A DNA stretch of 64,000 nt, taken from positions 1,591,501 through 1,655,500 of the forward strand of contig NZ_JARVTG010000002.1 of assembly GCF_029846635.1 (NCBI RefSeq), in the 5' to 3' direction. Below, piece by piece: positions 9,388 through 17,714 of this stretch. A program made the translations under genes and the position numbers. Source of the DNA: Pokkaliibacter sp. MBI-7 (GTDB lineage: Bacteria; Pseudomonadota; Gammaproteobacteria; Pseudomonadales; Balneatricaceae). The number at the start of each line of letters is the position of its first letter. Position 1 is the stretch's first letter. The notes under the pieces are model-generated. The model was not told the origin of the DNA, ran no database searches, and was given only the letters and a program-made list of their open reading frames with translations.

Positions 9388-11031
9388 ATGCAAATTGATT
9401 TTATTCTGCCGGATATCGGCGAAGGCATTGTCGAATGCGAGCTGGTGGAGTGGCTGGTGCATGAAGGCGATGTCATTGAGGAAGATCAGCCCGTCGCTGA
9501 TGTGATGACAGACAAGGCGCTGGTACAGATTCCTGCCATGCACTCCGGCACGGTAACACGGCTGTACTATCAGCAGGGAGAAATCGCCAAAGTACACGCG
9601 CCGCTGTTTGCGCTGGATATTGCCGATGCTGCCGAGCAGGCGGCCAACGACCCGGCACCGATAGCAACATCGACAACACCGGCAACCGTAAACGGCGCCA
9701 GCCGCATCAAGGACTTTATCCTGCCCGATATTGGCGAGGGGATTGTTGAAACCGAGCTGGTGGAGTGGCTGGTCAAAGAAGGCGATCTGGTCGAGGAAGA
9801 CCAGCCTGTCGCCGATGTAATGACGGACAAGGCACTGGTACAGATTCCGGCGATGGATAGTGGCCGTATCGTCAGGCTTTACTACCAGCAGGGCGATATC
9901 GCCAGGGTACACAGCCCGCTGTACGCCATCGAAGTCAGTGGTGAACACCCTCCCCATGTGCACACCATCGCTCAGCTAAAACCTCAGACCAGCGTGACCA
10001 GCAGCACAGCGGCTCAGCCCGCCGCCCTGCATGGTGCCCCTGCCGGGCAGGGCAAGGCGCTGGCCAGCCCGGCAGTACGCCGTATCGCCCGCGAAATGAG
10101 CCTTGACCTCAGCCGGGTTACTGGCAGCGGCAAGAACGGTCGGGTACTGAAGGAAGACCTGCTGCGACTGCAACAGGCACCTGCAGCCTCCCCCGCCCCT
10201 GTCGGTACGACTACTTCATCCGCAACACAGACATCACAACCGGTTGAGGCTCCTGTATCACAAGCCCCTGTATCACAAGCAGCGGTATCACCAGCAAAAG
10301 CCGCAGCACCTGCTGCCGATCAGGGCGAAAACCGCATCGAGCCCATTCGAGGTATCCGCGCTGCGATGGCGCGCCAGATGCAGGACTCGGTCTCCACCAT
10401 CCCCCATTTCACCTACTCCGAAGAACTGGACATCACCGCGCTCGATAATCTGCGCCAGCAGATGAAAGCCCGCTTCGAGAAAGACGGCGTCAAGCTGACC
10501 ATGATGCCGTTCTTCATGAAGGCACTGGCCCTGTCGATTGAGGCCTTCCCCATCCTCAACAGCCGGGTGAATCCTGACTGCACCGAGCTGACCTATCTTG
10601 GTGATATCAATATCGGCATGGCGGTAGATACGCCCGTGGGATTGATGGTGCCCAATATCAAACAGGTGCAGCGTCGTTCACTGCGTGAGATCGCCGAAGA
10701 AGTGGGCCGCCTGACGCAGGCTGCCCGTGCAGGCCGGGTCAGTCAGGATGACCTGAAAGGCGGCACCATCACCATCTCCAATGTTGGCGCCATCGGCGGT
10801 ATTGTGGCCACACCCATCATCAACAAACCGGAAGTTGCCATTGTCGCACTGGGTCGGGTGCAGACCCTGCCACGCTTTAATGATCAGGGTCAGGTGGAAG
10901 CACGCAAGATCATCCATATCAGCTGGTCAGGTGATCACCGGGTTATCGACGGCGCCACCATGGCGCGCTTCTGCAATCAGTGGAAGAGCTATCTGGAAGA
11001 TCCGGTTTCGATGCTGAGTTATCTGCGCTGA
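9388..11031 (+). CDS. bkdB: Dihydrolipoamide acyltransferase (E2) with two lipoyl domains
   Basis: 547 aa, preceded by AGGAGAGG. Two closely similar lipoyl domains occupy about residues 2-75 and 110-183, each with the lipoylation motif MTDKALVQIPA (Lys43 and Lys148). An E3/E1-binding domain follows at about 224-262 (SPAVRRIAREMSLDLSRVTG), then an Ala/Pro/Thr-rich linker and the catalytic domain at about 316-547 with the active-site DHRVIDGA. The protein moves the acyl group from E1 to CoA. Most branched-chain E2 proteins have one lipoyl domain, so the second one looks like an internal duplication. No lipoamide dehydrogenase gene follows, so E3 must be encoded elsewhere. Confidence 0.88.
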   Translation: MQIDFILPDIGEGIVECELVEWLVHEGDVIEEDQPVADVMTDKALVQIPAMHSGTVTRLYYQQGEIAKVHAPLFALDIADAAEQAANDPAPIATSTTPATVNGASRIKDFILPDIGEGIVETELVEWLVKEGDLVEEDQPVADVMTDKALVQIPAMDSGRIVRLYYQQGDIARVHSPLYAIEVSGEHPPHVHTIAQLKPQTSVTSSTAAQPAALHGAPAGQGKALASPAVRRIAREMSLDLSRVTGSGKNGRVLKEDLLRLQQAPAASPAPVGTTTSSATQTSQPVEAPVSQAPVSQAAVSPAKAAAPAADQGENRIEPIRGIRAAMARQMQDSVSTIPHFTYSEELDITALDNLRQQMKARFEKDGVKLTMMPFFMKALALSIEAFPILNSRVNPDCTELTYLGDINIGMAVDTPVGLMVPNIKQVQRRSLREIAEEVGRLTQAARAGRVSQDDLKGGTITISNVGAIGGIVATPIINKPEVAIVALGRVQTLPRFNDQGQVEARKIIHISWSGDHRVIDGATMARFCNQWKSYLEDPVSMLSYLR

Positions 11032-11037
11032 ACGAGA

Positions 11038-11068
11038 AACGCCCGGCTCACCTAAGTGACCGGGCGTT
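11038..11068 (+). terminator. Hairpin after the bkd operon
   Basis: AACGCCCGG pairs with CCGGGCGTT, extended inside by TCAC/GTGA. It sits seven bases after the E2 stop. No long U-run follows, so its strength is uncertain. Confidence 0.6.
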
Positions 11069-11070
11069 CC

Positions 11071-11105
11071 CGCCTGCCTCAGACCGAATCCGGCTGAGGC
11101 AGGCG
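11071..11105 (-). terminator. Hairpin after the substrate-binding protein gene
   Basis: A perfect 12-bp stem CGCCTGCCTCAG / CTGAGGCAGGCG with an 11-base loop lies two bases beyond the stop of the leftward gene. It is the likely 3' end of that transcript, although no U-run is present. Confidence 0.6.
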
Positions 11106-11107
11106 TA

Positions 11108-12028
11108 TTACTTAGCCATAAACTGCTTATAGTTTTCCTGAGTGACCAGCTGGAAAGGCACCCAGTTCCACTGCTCCACCTTCTCGCCCCTGATCATCTT
11201 TAACGCCGTATCCATGACTGTCTTGCTCTGTCCTTTAGGATCCTGCAGAACCGTCACATCCAGATTACCCTTCTCCATTTCGCTCAGCGCATCCGGCGTG
11301 GCATCCACGCCGCCGATAAAATAGGGTTTGGGGTCGATACCTGCCTGCTGCATAGCGATGATGGCGCCGATGGCCATTTCATCGTTATTAGCGGCAACGA
11401 TGTTGAACGGGGTACCGTTGGTCAGCCAGTTAGTCATCAGGTCGATGCCTTCATTACGGAAGAAGTTGGCCGACTGCTTTTCGGTGATCTTCATGTCCGG
11501 ATGCTGAGCAACCACATCCTCCACGTCCTTGGTGCGCATCTGCGCAGCATGGGTACCGAGGTCACCCATCATCACCACCACATTGCCCTTGTTCCCTGCC
11601 AGTCTGGCCAGCTCCTTCATCTCCAGCGTGCCGGAGTCTTTCTCATCAGAACCTACGTAGGCCACGCCCTCAGGGAGCTTTTTCGTCTCCGGTTCGTGGC
11701 CGAGGAAGACCAGCGGAATCTTGGCTTCCACGGCCAGCTTGATCATTTTGGCCGTGGAAACCGCGTCGACCGGATTGACGATCATGGCATCCACATTGGA
11801 GGCAATGAAATTCTGCACCTGACTGATCTGGCGACCGATGTCGCCCTGCGCATCTTCAAACTGAAGCTGAGTGTCTGTTTCCTTGGCGACTTGCGTAATA
11901 TGGTTGCGCACTATCGTCAGATAGTTGTCATCGAAGTAGGACATGGCCACACCAATGGTGGCGGCCTGTGCACTCGATACGACAGCAGAAGACAGGGACA
12001 AGGCCAGCAGCAGTTTCTTGGCTTTCAT
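11108..12028 (-). CDS. Periplasmic sugar-binding protein (RbsB/LacI-type fold)
   Basis: 306 aa from ATG at 12028 with GGAG ten bases upstream. The frame remains open upstream, but the chosen start gives a classical signal peptide: MKAKK, a hydrophobic core, and SSAQA-A as cleavage site. The mature part is a type I periplasmic binding protein: IGVAMSYFDDNYLT at the start, the NPVDAVSTAKMI and VAANNDEMAIGAI segments and FIGGVDATPDAL near the C-terminus, as in ribose and inositol binding proteins. No ABC ATPase or permease gene is present, so this binding protein is an orphan here. It lies downstream of a sugar isomerase in a LacI-controlled cluster; the ligand is not known. Confidence 0.88.
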   Translation of the reverse strand: MKAKKLLLALSLSSAVVSSAQAATIGVAMSYFDDNYLTIVRNHITQVAKETDTQLQFEDAQGDIGRQISQVQNFIASNVDAMIVNPVDAVSTAKMIKLAVEAKIPLVFLGHEPETKKLPEGVAYVGSDEKDSGTLEMKELARLAGNKGNVVVMMGDLGTHAAQMRTKDVEDVVAQHPDMKITEKQSANFFRNEGIDLMTNWLTNGTPFNIVAANNDEMAIGAIIAMQQAGIDPKPYFIGGVDATPDALSEMEKGNLDVTVLQDPKGQSKTVMDTALKMIRGEKVEQWNWVPFQLVTQENYKQFMAK

Positions 12029-12189
12029 CTGTGAGTTACTCCAATCAGTTTTGTTGTATTTATCTTTACCGAGGTAACAACCGCCACATCCACAGTGAGT
12101 GCTCTTAAGGCATCCCGACGACAGGTGCAGACAGGGCGGCAACATTGCACAGGGCACCACGCGAAGACCGGTGATACCCCGTGAACTCA

Positions 12190-13131
12190 TCAGCGGCTGA
12201 TGCTTTGCTGCAGCGCATTGACTGAGGTTCTGATACCCGCCTCCACGGACATGGTCAGATCTTCCATCTCCAGTGAAACCCAGTCGTTGTAGCCCATCAT
12301 CCGCACTACGGAGAAAAACTCCTTCCACCACTGCAGGTCCTGACCGCAACCCACAGCGACATAGTTCCAGCTGCGGTTGGCGATATCATCGATAGGTTTG
12401 AACTCCAGCAGGCCATTCACATCCACCTTGCCGCGCTCAAGGCGAGCGTCTTTACCGTGTACATGGTGTATGGCATCCCCCAGCGCACGGGCCGAAGCGA
12501 TAGGGTCTGCACCCATCCACAGCAAATGGCTGGGGTCAAGATTCAGACCGACCATTGGCCCCACTGCGTCACGCAGACGGAACAGGGTTTCCGGGTTCCA
12601 TACCAGCATGGAGCTGAAGTTTTCCAGCGCGAACTTCTCCACCCCGCACTCCTTTGCCCGGCTGGTCAGCCCATGCCAATAGGGAATGGCTACCTCGTTC
12701 CACTGGTAATCCAGACAGTCTTTCAGCGTGGGCGGCCAGCTGATGGTGGAGGTAATCCAGTTGGGAATACGATCTTCTGCACTGGCAGGCGGCAGGCCGC
12801 TCATCATCACGATCTTTCTGACCCCGAGCAGTCCGGCCAGCTGGATGGTTTTCTCGGTATCGGCCTTGTGTTTGGCACCCAGTGCACCCGGGTCCAGTGG
12901 ATTACCGGAGACGTTCAGGGCAGCGATACCCAGGCCGCGAGACTCGATGGCCTGCAGAAACTGGCGACGTTTGGGCTCGCTATCAAGCAGTTCATCGGCG
13001 TTGATATGTGGCGCAGATGACCAACCACCCACGGTCATTTCCACCCCTTCGATGCCCAGTTCGCAAACGGTGTCGAGCATCTTTTCAAACGGCAAATTGC
13101 CCAGGCTGTCAGTGCAGATAGAGAGTTTCAT
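12190..13131 (-). CDS. Sugar phosphate isomerase/epimerase-like TIM barrel protein
   Basis: 313 aa with a typical xylose-isomerase-like/AP-endonuclease-2 fold: KLSICTDSLGNLPFEKML at the start, EMTVGGWSS, ALENFSSML, GLNLDPSHLLWMG and HVHGKDARLE, where the His, Asp and Glu residues would bind a divalent metal, and YNDWVSLEMED near the C-terminus. Relatives include IolE/IolI-type inositol enzymes and ketose epimerases; the substrate cannot be read from the sequence. The gene is upstream of the sugar-binding protein (161-bp gap) and faces a LacI regulator across the operator cluster, so it is probably induced by the imported sugar. Confidence 0.85.
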   Translation of the reverse strand: MKLSICTDSLGNLPFEKMLDTVCELGIEGVEMTVGGWSSAPHINADELLDSEPKRRQFLQAIESRGLGIAALNVSGNPLDPGALGAKHKADTEKTIQLAGLLGVRKIVMMSGLPPASAEDRIPNWITSTISWPPTLKDCLDYQWNEVAIPYWHGLTSRAKECGVEKFALENFSSMLVWNPETLFRLRDAVGPMVGLNLDPSHLLWMGADPIASARALGDAIHHVHGKDARLERGKVDVNGLLEFKPIDDIANRSWNYVAVGCGQDLQWWKEFFSVVRMMGYNDWVSLEMEDLTMSVEAGIRTSVNALQQSISR

Positions 13132-13175
13132 CAGTTCATTCCCGAAAAGGCTCAGATGGAAAAACAGCAGTTAAT

Positions 13176-13310
13176 TCAAAGGCAGCGGCATGGGTATACC
13201 GTCGTTGCGGCAAGGCCAGCCCCGCTGGGAGTCTCCCCGGCAACGGCCGCGTCGAAAGCGGCATAGATTCGGTTCAGCGATCGGGGGCTTTGAGGTTCGT
13301 CACACAGCAT
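13176..13310 (-). CDS. Possible 44-aa small protein upstream of the isomerase gene
   Basis: An ATG at 13310 is preceded by AAAGGAAA at suitable spacing and followed by 44 codons ending with TGA at 13176. The peptide begins MLCDEPQSPRSLNRIYAAFD and ends PCRCL. It has no recognised family. Its ribosome-binding site is at least as good as that of the isomerase 45 bases downstream, so it may be a leader or small protein of the LacI-controlled transcript, or the decayed start of a lost gene. Confidence 0.35.
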   Translation of the reverse strand: MLCDEPQSPRSLNRIYAAFDAAVAGETPSGAGLAATTVYPCRCL

Positions 13311-13381
13311 GCTCGTTTCCTTTTTGTTTTTACCCGCTTATATGAATCTGCGGTGTATGCAAGTATTGGATGACTTACGAA

Positions 13382-13395
13382 TGCAACCGGTTGCA
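13382..13395. promoter_or_regulatory. LacI-type operator O1
   Basis: Perfect 14-bp palindrome TGCAACCGGTTGCA with the central CG step typical of LacI/GalR-family operators. It lies closest to the leftward isomerase promoter. Confidence 0.85.
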
Positions 13396-13447
13396 AATCA
13401 GCACGCAGTCTTCCCAAGCAATGGGCAAGAGACTAAGGTGTAGCATT

Positions 13448-13461
13448 TGCAATCGGTTGCA
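13448..13461. promoter_or_regulatory. LacI-type operator O2
   Basis: TGCAATCGGTTGCA, one mismatch from the perfect palindrome of O1 and O3. Its centre is 66 bp from O1 and 42 bp from O3. Confidence 0.8.
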
Positions 13462-13489
13462 TCCGACTTTAAAAATAAAGTCGCACACA

Positions 13490-13503
13490 TGCAACCGGTT
13501 GCA
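13490..13503. promoter_or_regulatory. LacI-type operator O3
   Basis: Perfect TGCAACCGGTTGCA palindrome just upstream of the regulator start (about 26 bp), where bound repressor would block transcription of its own gene. The 42-bp O2-O3 spacing is four helical turns, suiting looping or cooperative binding. Confidence 0.85.
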
Positions 13504-13529
13504 CACAACTTAGTTCAGAGCACAAAGTG

Positions 13530-14597
13530 ATGTCAACGGACGAAACAAAAAATATGTCGACCGACGAAGACACTAGCCACAAGATCACCGCGATGGACGT
13601 GGCCCGCCACGCAGGGGTATCGAAATGGATAGTATCCCGGGCAATGACTCCGGGCGCTTCCATCTCTGCCAGCGCCAAGGAAAAAGTACTCAGGGCCGCG
13701 GCAGAACTGGGCTACAAGCCCAATCTGCTGGCCCGCAGCCTGTCTACCCGCAGTAGCACCATTGTGGGTCTGGTGGTGGATGAGATGGCCAGCCTGCACA
13801 TTCTGCCGGTCATCGATGAGATTACCCGCCAGCTGCAGCGTGAAGGCTACATCGCCATGATGCTCAACATCAGCTCACACAAAAGCTACGAGCGCACCCT
13901 GTCGCTGGCAGAGCAGTTTCAGGTCAGTGCCCTGATCTTTATCGGCACCCTGCTCACCGATGAGCTGATAGAACTGGCCAGAGATATCAAGCACATCCCG
14001 CTGATCGTGATGTATCGCCACAGCAACGACCCTAATATTCAGGTGGTCAGTACCCATGGCTATCAGGCAGGTCAGGAGATTGCGGGGCTGCTGCTGCAAC
14101 AGCCGTTACAGCGTATCGGCTATATGGCTGGCCCCAAAAGCGAGTCGACAATGTTGCGGCGTTTTGAGGGCTTTCGTGATCGTCTGAAGGAAGGCGGGCT
14201 GGTCGTCAGTGGCTATCTGCAGGCAGAACATTATCAGCGCAAACAGGCGCTGACACTGATGACCCACTATCTGCAAAACACACCTGCTGCACAGCGTATT
14301 GAAGCCATCTTCTGTGAAAATGACATTCTGGCAATGGGTGCACTGGAAGCCTTGCACTGTGCAGACATGGGCGGACAGATGGGAGTTATTGGTTTTGATG
14401 ATATCGATCTGGCCAGCTCACCGCTGTACAACCTGACCAGTTATCGTCAGCCCATGCACGCGCTGATTGCGGAGGTAATGAAGCGACTGAAAGCACCCCG
14501 CTCCTCCCAGCCACTTAATTGCCTGATTGCCGGAGAGCTGATAGTGAGAGGCTCACATATCAGACGTGTGGAACCTGACAATACCCCCATGACATAA
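13530..14597 (+). CDS. LacI-family transcriptional regulator
   Basis: 355 aa; GTG 13527, ATG 13530 and ATG 13554 are all possible starts and none has a strong Shine-Dalgarno sequence. The HTH (ITAMDVARHAGVSKWIVSRA, then the hinge helix region YKPNLLARSLSTRSS) leads into a periplasmic-binding-protein-like effector domain (GLVVDEMASL to GVIGFDDIDLASSPLYNLTS). It is transcribed away from the isomerase and sugar-binding genes, with three TGCAACCGGTTGCA sites between, so it most likely represses both directions until a sugar ligand binds. Confidence 0.92.
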   Translation: MSTDETKNMSTDEDTSHKITAMDVARHAGVSKWIVSRAMTPGASISASAKEKVLRAAAELGYKPNLLARSLSTRSSTIVGLVVDEMASLHILPVIDEITRQLQREGYIAMMLNISSHKSYERTLSLAEQFQVSALIFIGTLLTDELIELARDIKHIPLIVMYRHSNDPNIQVVSTHGYQAGQEIAGLLLQQPLQRIGYMAGPKSESTMLRRFEGFRDRLKEGGLVVSGYLQAEHYQRKQALTLMTHYLQNTPAAQRIEAIFCENDILAMGALEALHCADMGGQMGVIGFDDIDLASSPLYNLTSYRQPMHALIAEVMKRLKAPRSSQPLNCLIAGELIVRGSHIRRVEPDNTPMT

Positions 14598-14635
14598 CGC
14601 CTGATCAGCCCGTTACAGGCAGATGCGGCAGAAGA

Positions 14636-15799
14636 TCACGGCATCTGATACTTACTGCTTTTCATAAATGCCGGGTTGTCAGGCTCATAGCCTCGCCGCT
14701 CGATGGCACTTCTGAGGCGCTGTTCCATTGAGGTATTGCCACGAGTATTGACCGCCTCACTGATAATGGCGGCGCGTGACAGTCCAAGGCTACCGCCAAG
14801 CTGCATATCGGCCTTGGTTAACTCGCCGTAAAAGCAGCCTTTGGCCAGTGGCTGCATACCGACAATGGCGTGGTCTGCAAAGGCCTCTTCCGGCAGTAAA
14901 CGCCTGACCCGCTCAGCCACCTGGCTGGCTTTATGCAGATCGGGGCCCAGATAAATCACCGCAGAGTCCGCACTGCTGCCGAATATACGTGGCGACATCA
15001 GTTTGGCCTCCCTGACGTCAGGATCAGTGGCACAGAGTTGTGCCAGCATCTTTCCCAGCGTAACGCAATATTCCGGTTTGACCGCCAGACTGACTCGGGC
15101 GCCGGATTCGCCGTACTGTAGCTTGCCATCCGCTGCCTGTTTGAAAAACCGGATATTGCCCGCGAAAGCTTTGCTGCTGTCCGGGCCACGGACTTCGTTG
15201 ACGTAGTCACGCAGGGACACTCCTTCGCGACCATCCGTCAACTGACTCTGGATCCAGACACGCCCCTGATACGGCTCCTGCAACTGGCACATTTCATCAA
15301 GGACATGCTGCTGATCCTGTGGCCTGAACATCATCTGCTGGTTACGTGGCTTGGCGGTTATCTGGTTATAAACGGCCATCACATCCACAGGCTGGGAGTG
15401 TCCACGTAACCGCCTGCCTGCATCAGCGGATTCAGCACAATGCAGCATCGACGCCAGTGCTGTCTGACCTGCCGGTGACGACGTTCCAGCCTGACCAGTA
15501 GCCCCTGCTTCGGCCACATGACGGTTTAATGCCTGTCGGGCCTTATCTGCAATTGCACTCGCAATACTTCGCCCAGTGGCCGCACTCTCAGCCTTACTGG
15601 ACTCACCTTTGAACAGCCCTTTCATCCCCTTGAATGCCGATGCCGCTACCTGCAATTCACTATGGCTATCCAGCTTGATGCTGTAACTCTTGCCATCCAC
15701 CTTGAGTTTGCCGTGCTGCAGCAACTCAGGCACCGTGACCGTCGAATGCCGCAGTTCATCCACCGACTGAAAGTGGCTGGACTTCACAGTATTAACCAT
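14636..15799 (-). CDS. HopA1-like type III effector
   Basis: 387 aa from ATG at 15799. An N-terminal module (HFQSVDELRHS, LLQHGKLKVDGKSYSIK) is shared with the 400-aa product two genes upstream. The C-terminal half has the feel of the HopA1/HopPsyA effector family: SLAVKPEYCVTLGKML, SSADSAVIYLGPDLHKA, GMQPLAKGCFYGE, GGSLGLSRAAIISEA and RGYEPDNPAF at the end. The length matches HopA1 (about 380 aa). In Pseudomonas syringae hopA1 follows the chaperone gene shcA; here a CesT-like chaperone gene lies directly upstream. No secretion apparatus is in the window. The family call is from memory of motifs and needs a profile search. Confidence 0.65.
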   Translation of the reverse strand: MVNTVKSSHFQSVDELRHSTVTVPELLQHGKLKVDGKSYSIKLDSHSELQVAASAFKGMKGLFKGESSKAESAATGRSIASAIADKARQALNRHVAEAGATGQAGTSSPAGQTALASMLHCAESADAGRRLRGHSQPVDVMAVYNQITAKPRNQQMMFRPQDQQHVLDEMCQLQEPYQGRVWIQSQLTDGREGVSLRDYVNEVRGPDSSKAFAGNIRFFKQAADGKLQYGESGARVSLAVKPEYCVTLGKMLAQLCATDPDVREAKLMSPRIFGSSADSAVIYLGPDLHKASQVAERVRRLLPEEAFADHAIVGMQPLAKGCFYGELTKADMQLGGSLGLSRAAIISEAVNTRGNTSMEQRLRSAIERRGYEPDNPAFMKSSKYQMP

Positions 15800-15856
15800 G
15801 GAGGCCCCCCTGTAGCCCAGCCATGGCAAGCTCTGCTAACCAAGCAACAGCATCCA

Positions 15857-16252
15857 TCACGCCACCACCGCCTGCTTGCTCCACTCCACCAGTTTGATCA
15901 TCTCCTGGCAGACCTTGTCAGCATTAATATCGTGACGCGGCAGCGTGGTGTAGCAGAAATACAGGCCTGACTTTTCATCCTTGCCGGCACCGGGTCCACT
16001 GGCGGTCAGCGGGTTCAGTCCCGCCTGCAGCAGCCGGTTAGTTACCGTCGGCAGGAGCTTCTCAGATACCTGGCTGGTATCGACATTACTGACCAGTAGC
16101 ACGCGCTCATTGACCGGGTCATATCGCATCAGTACCGGATACTGATCATCTATCAGCAGCTGGTATTCATTACCGATATTGTCCGGATCCAGCTGAATGC
16201 CCATTTTTTCAAAAGTCTCTGCAAACAGGCGGTTGATAAAGACGTCGTTCAT
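15857..16252 (-). CDS. CesT/ShcA-like type III secretion chaperone
   Basis: 131 aa, small and acidic, the usual size of class I secretion chaperones. It starts MNDVFINRLFAETFEKMGI and has the alternating strand/helix pattern of the CesT fold: LLIDDQYPVLMRYDPVNERVLLVSNV, then helices ending in CQEMIKLVEWSKQAV. Class I chaperones bind the N-terminal part of a neighbouring effector. The start overlaps the stop of the 400-aa gene (ATGA) and the HopA1-like gene follows 57 bp downstream, so one or both are likely clients. Confidence 0.65.
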   Translation of the reverse strand: MNDVFINRLFAETFEKMGIQLDPDNIGNEYQLLIDDQYPVLMRYDPVNERVLLVSNVDTSQVSEKLLPTVTNRLLQAGLNPLTASGPGAGKDEKSGLYFCYTTLPRHDINADKVCQEMIKLVEWSKQAVVA

Positions 16253-17451
16253 CGTTGGTGTCTCCCTGCGCCGTCCAGAATCCTGTTCAGATCTTGCAGC
16301 TTGCTCATGGTTGTCCCGAGATCCTTGTTGCTCAGAATATCGATAAAGGTTTCCAGTGCTTCCCGCTTGTTGGCGTGACTGATGGCATGGCTATTTCGCA
16401 ACGCATCGACTTTTTCCAGAATGCTCACAGCAAAGGTGAGATTGTTGCCACTCAGTCTGACCGCCGCATCCACGGCCTGATTCTTCAGTTCTCTGGTCGA
16501 AAGGCGGCCCACTGTTTCCAGCTGTGCCGGTGCAGAATGAGCATGTTGCAGTGTTACGCCCGGCATCGTGCGTTGCTCTGAGCGTCGCCGTGCAGCCAGT
16601 TCAGCCTCTGACTGCAGCAGCATGGTGTCCCACTTGGACAGGCCCGCACTGTGGCCGTAGTAATCCGCGGACGCCTGTTGCTCTGCGGCAGATTCGGTGC
16701 GCTGTGGCTCTGACCTCACCGGCTCTGAACGGAACGGGCTGCTAGGCGCCGACTGGTTAAAACGGCGCTGCGCCTGATAATCCTGATAGGCACGCTTGGT
16801 ATTGTCACCACTGGAGGTCTCACCGTGGTAATCCAGGCGGCCCTGCTCCACCTGTTCAAACTCCTGCTTGAATTCACTGAATGACTTCGCAGGCAGCTCG
16901 TCCGAGCGCGTGCGGCGCAGGGGTTCGTTATGTCCATGATGGCTGTGATGATGGCCATGGGTGGAATGCGCGGGTGAGCTTTGTGGTGAGTTGTGGCGAG
17001 ATGCCTTGTAGGCAGCAAAGGCCTCATCAGCATTCTCCTGCCGATAGGTGGTCCCTTCTTCCCGCGCCCGTGCATGCTCCGACTGGTTGAAGTCGCCGAT
17101 ATCCAGTTCCGTCTTATGCTGCCGGGGGAACATCGACGGCAGCGGCGCATCGGGCACATGCCGCTGGTTCAGCACATCAGCGATGCGCTCACTTCGGGAC
17201 GCAGCGCTGCCATCTTTCAAACGGTGGTTGAACATGTCTTTGGCAGCGCCGAAGAACTTCTTACAGGCAGGCTTGCCCCAGGAGTCTTCGCGCCTCACCT
17301 GAATCTGATCGTCCGTGTTCACACTGACCCGGTACTGAGTGCCACCGATGGAGAGGCTGCCATGGCGCAGCAGCGCCTTGGTGTCGATATTGCTCTGTCG
17401 CAGATGCTCTACTGACTGAAAACTGGGGGTGGGAGCAACCGATCGCACCAT
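16249..17451 (-). CDS. Unknown 400-aa protein sharing the effector N-terminal module
   Basis: The first about 100 residues (SFQSVEHLRQSNIDTKALLR, HGSLSIGGTQYRVSV, KKFFGAAKDMF, SRSERIADVLNQR) repeat the layout of the HopA1-like protein: FQSVxxLR, LLxHGxL, GxxY. The centre is polar and low in order, with a His-rich stretch (HSTHGHHHSHHGHNE) and many Arg/Ser/Gln residues; the last 90 residues form a helical region ending LQDLNRILDGAGRHQR. No enzyme motif is recognised. The chaperone gene overlaps its 3' end and the 86-aa gene ends just upstream, so it belongs to the same operon and may be a secreted effector or translocated helper. Confidence 0.6.
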   Translation of the reverse strand: MVRSVAPTPSFQSVEHLRQSNIDTKALLRHGSLSIGGTQYRVSVNTDDQIQVRREDSWGKPACKKFFGAAKDMFNHRLKDGSAASRSERIADVLNQRHVPDAPLPSMFPRQHKTELDIGDFNQSEHARAREEGTTYRQENADEAFAAYKASRHNSPQSSPAHSTHGHHHSHHGHNEPLRRTRSDELPAKSFSEFKQEFEQVEQGRLDYHGETSSGDNTKRAYQDYQAQRRFNQSAPSSPFRSEPVRSEPQRTESAAEQQASADYYGHSAGLSKWDTMLLQSEAELAARRRSEQRTMPGVTLQHAHSAPAQLETVGRLSTRELKNQAVDAAVRLSGNNLTFAVSILEKVDALRNSHAISHANKREALETFIDILSNKDLGTTMSKLQDLNRILDGAGRHQR

Positions 17452-17453
17452 GA

Positions 17454-17714
17454 CTATTCCCCCTGCAGCATAGCTGACAAGCGATGAGCGAGATGCCCGC
17501 CCTGAGATTTGACCTCCGGCACGCGGGGTGACCCTGCCACGTCAGATAAGGCCTGAAATACGGCCTGCAGCGGCGGATTGTCGTCCGCCGCTGATGCCTT
17601 TTTGTTTCTGGCAATCCGTACCTGATACTCCTTCCCTTCCAGCGCCAGCTGACCAGACTTCGCGGGCCTGACCGCCCTGGGTTTGCTGTAGGAAGAACTG
17701 AAACTATTGGCCAT
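17454..17714 (-). CDS. 86-aa protein related to the shared N-terminal module
   Basis: First gene of the effector-like operon. GQLALEGKEYQVRIARN matches the HGxLxxxGxxYxV part of the two larger proteins, and a helix ending HLAHRLSAMLQGE follows, so it looks like the module standing alone, without an effector domain. It could be a short secreted protein, a truncated effector or a decoy. It ends two bases before the start of the 400-aa gene. The gaps on either side are ordinary. Confidence 0.55.
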   Translation of the reverse strand: MANSFSSSYSKPRAVRPAKSGQLALEGKEYQVRIARNKKASAADDNPPLQAVFQALSDVAGSPRVPEVKSQGGHLAHRLSAMLQGE

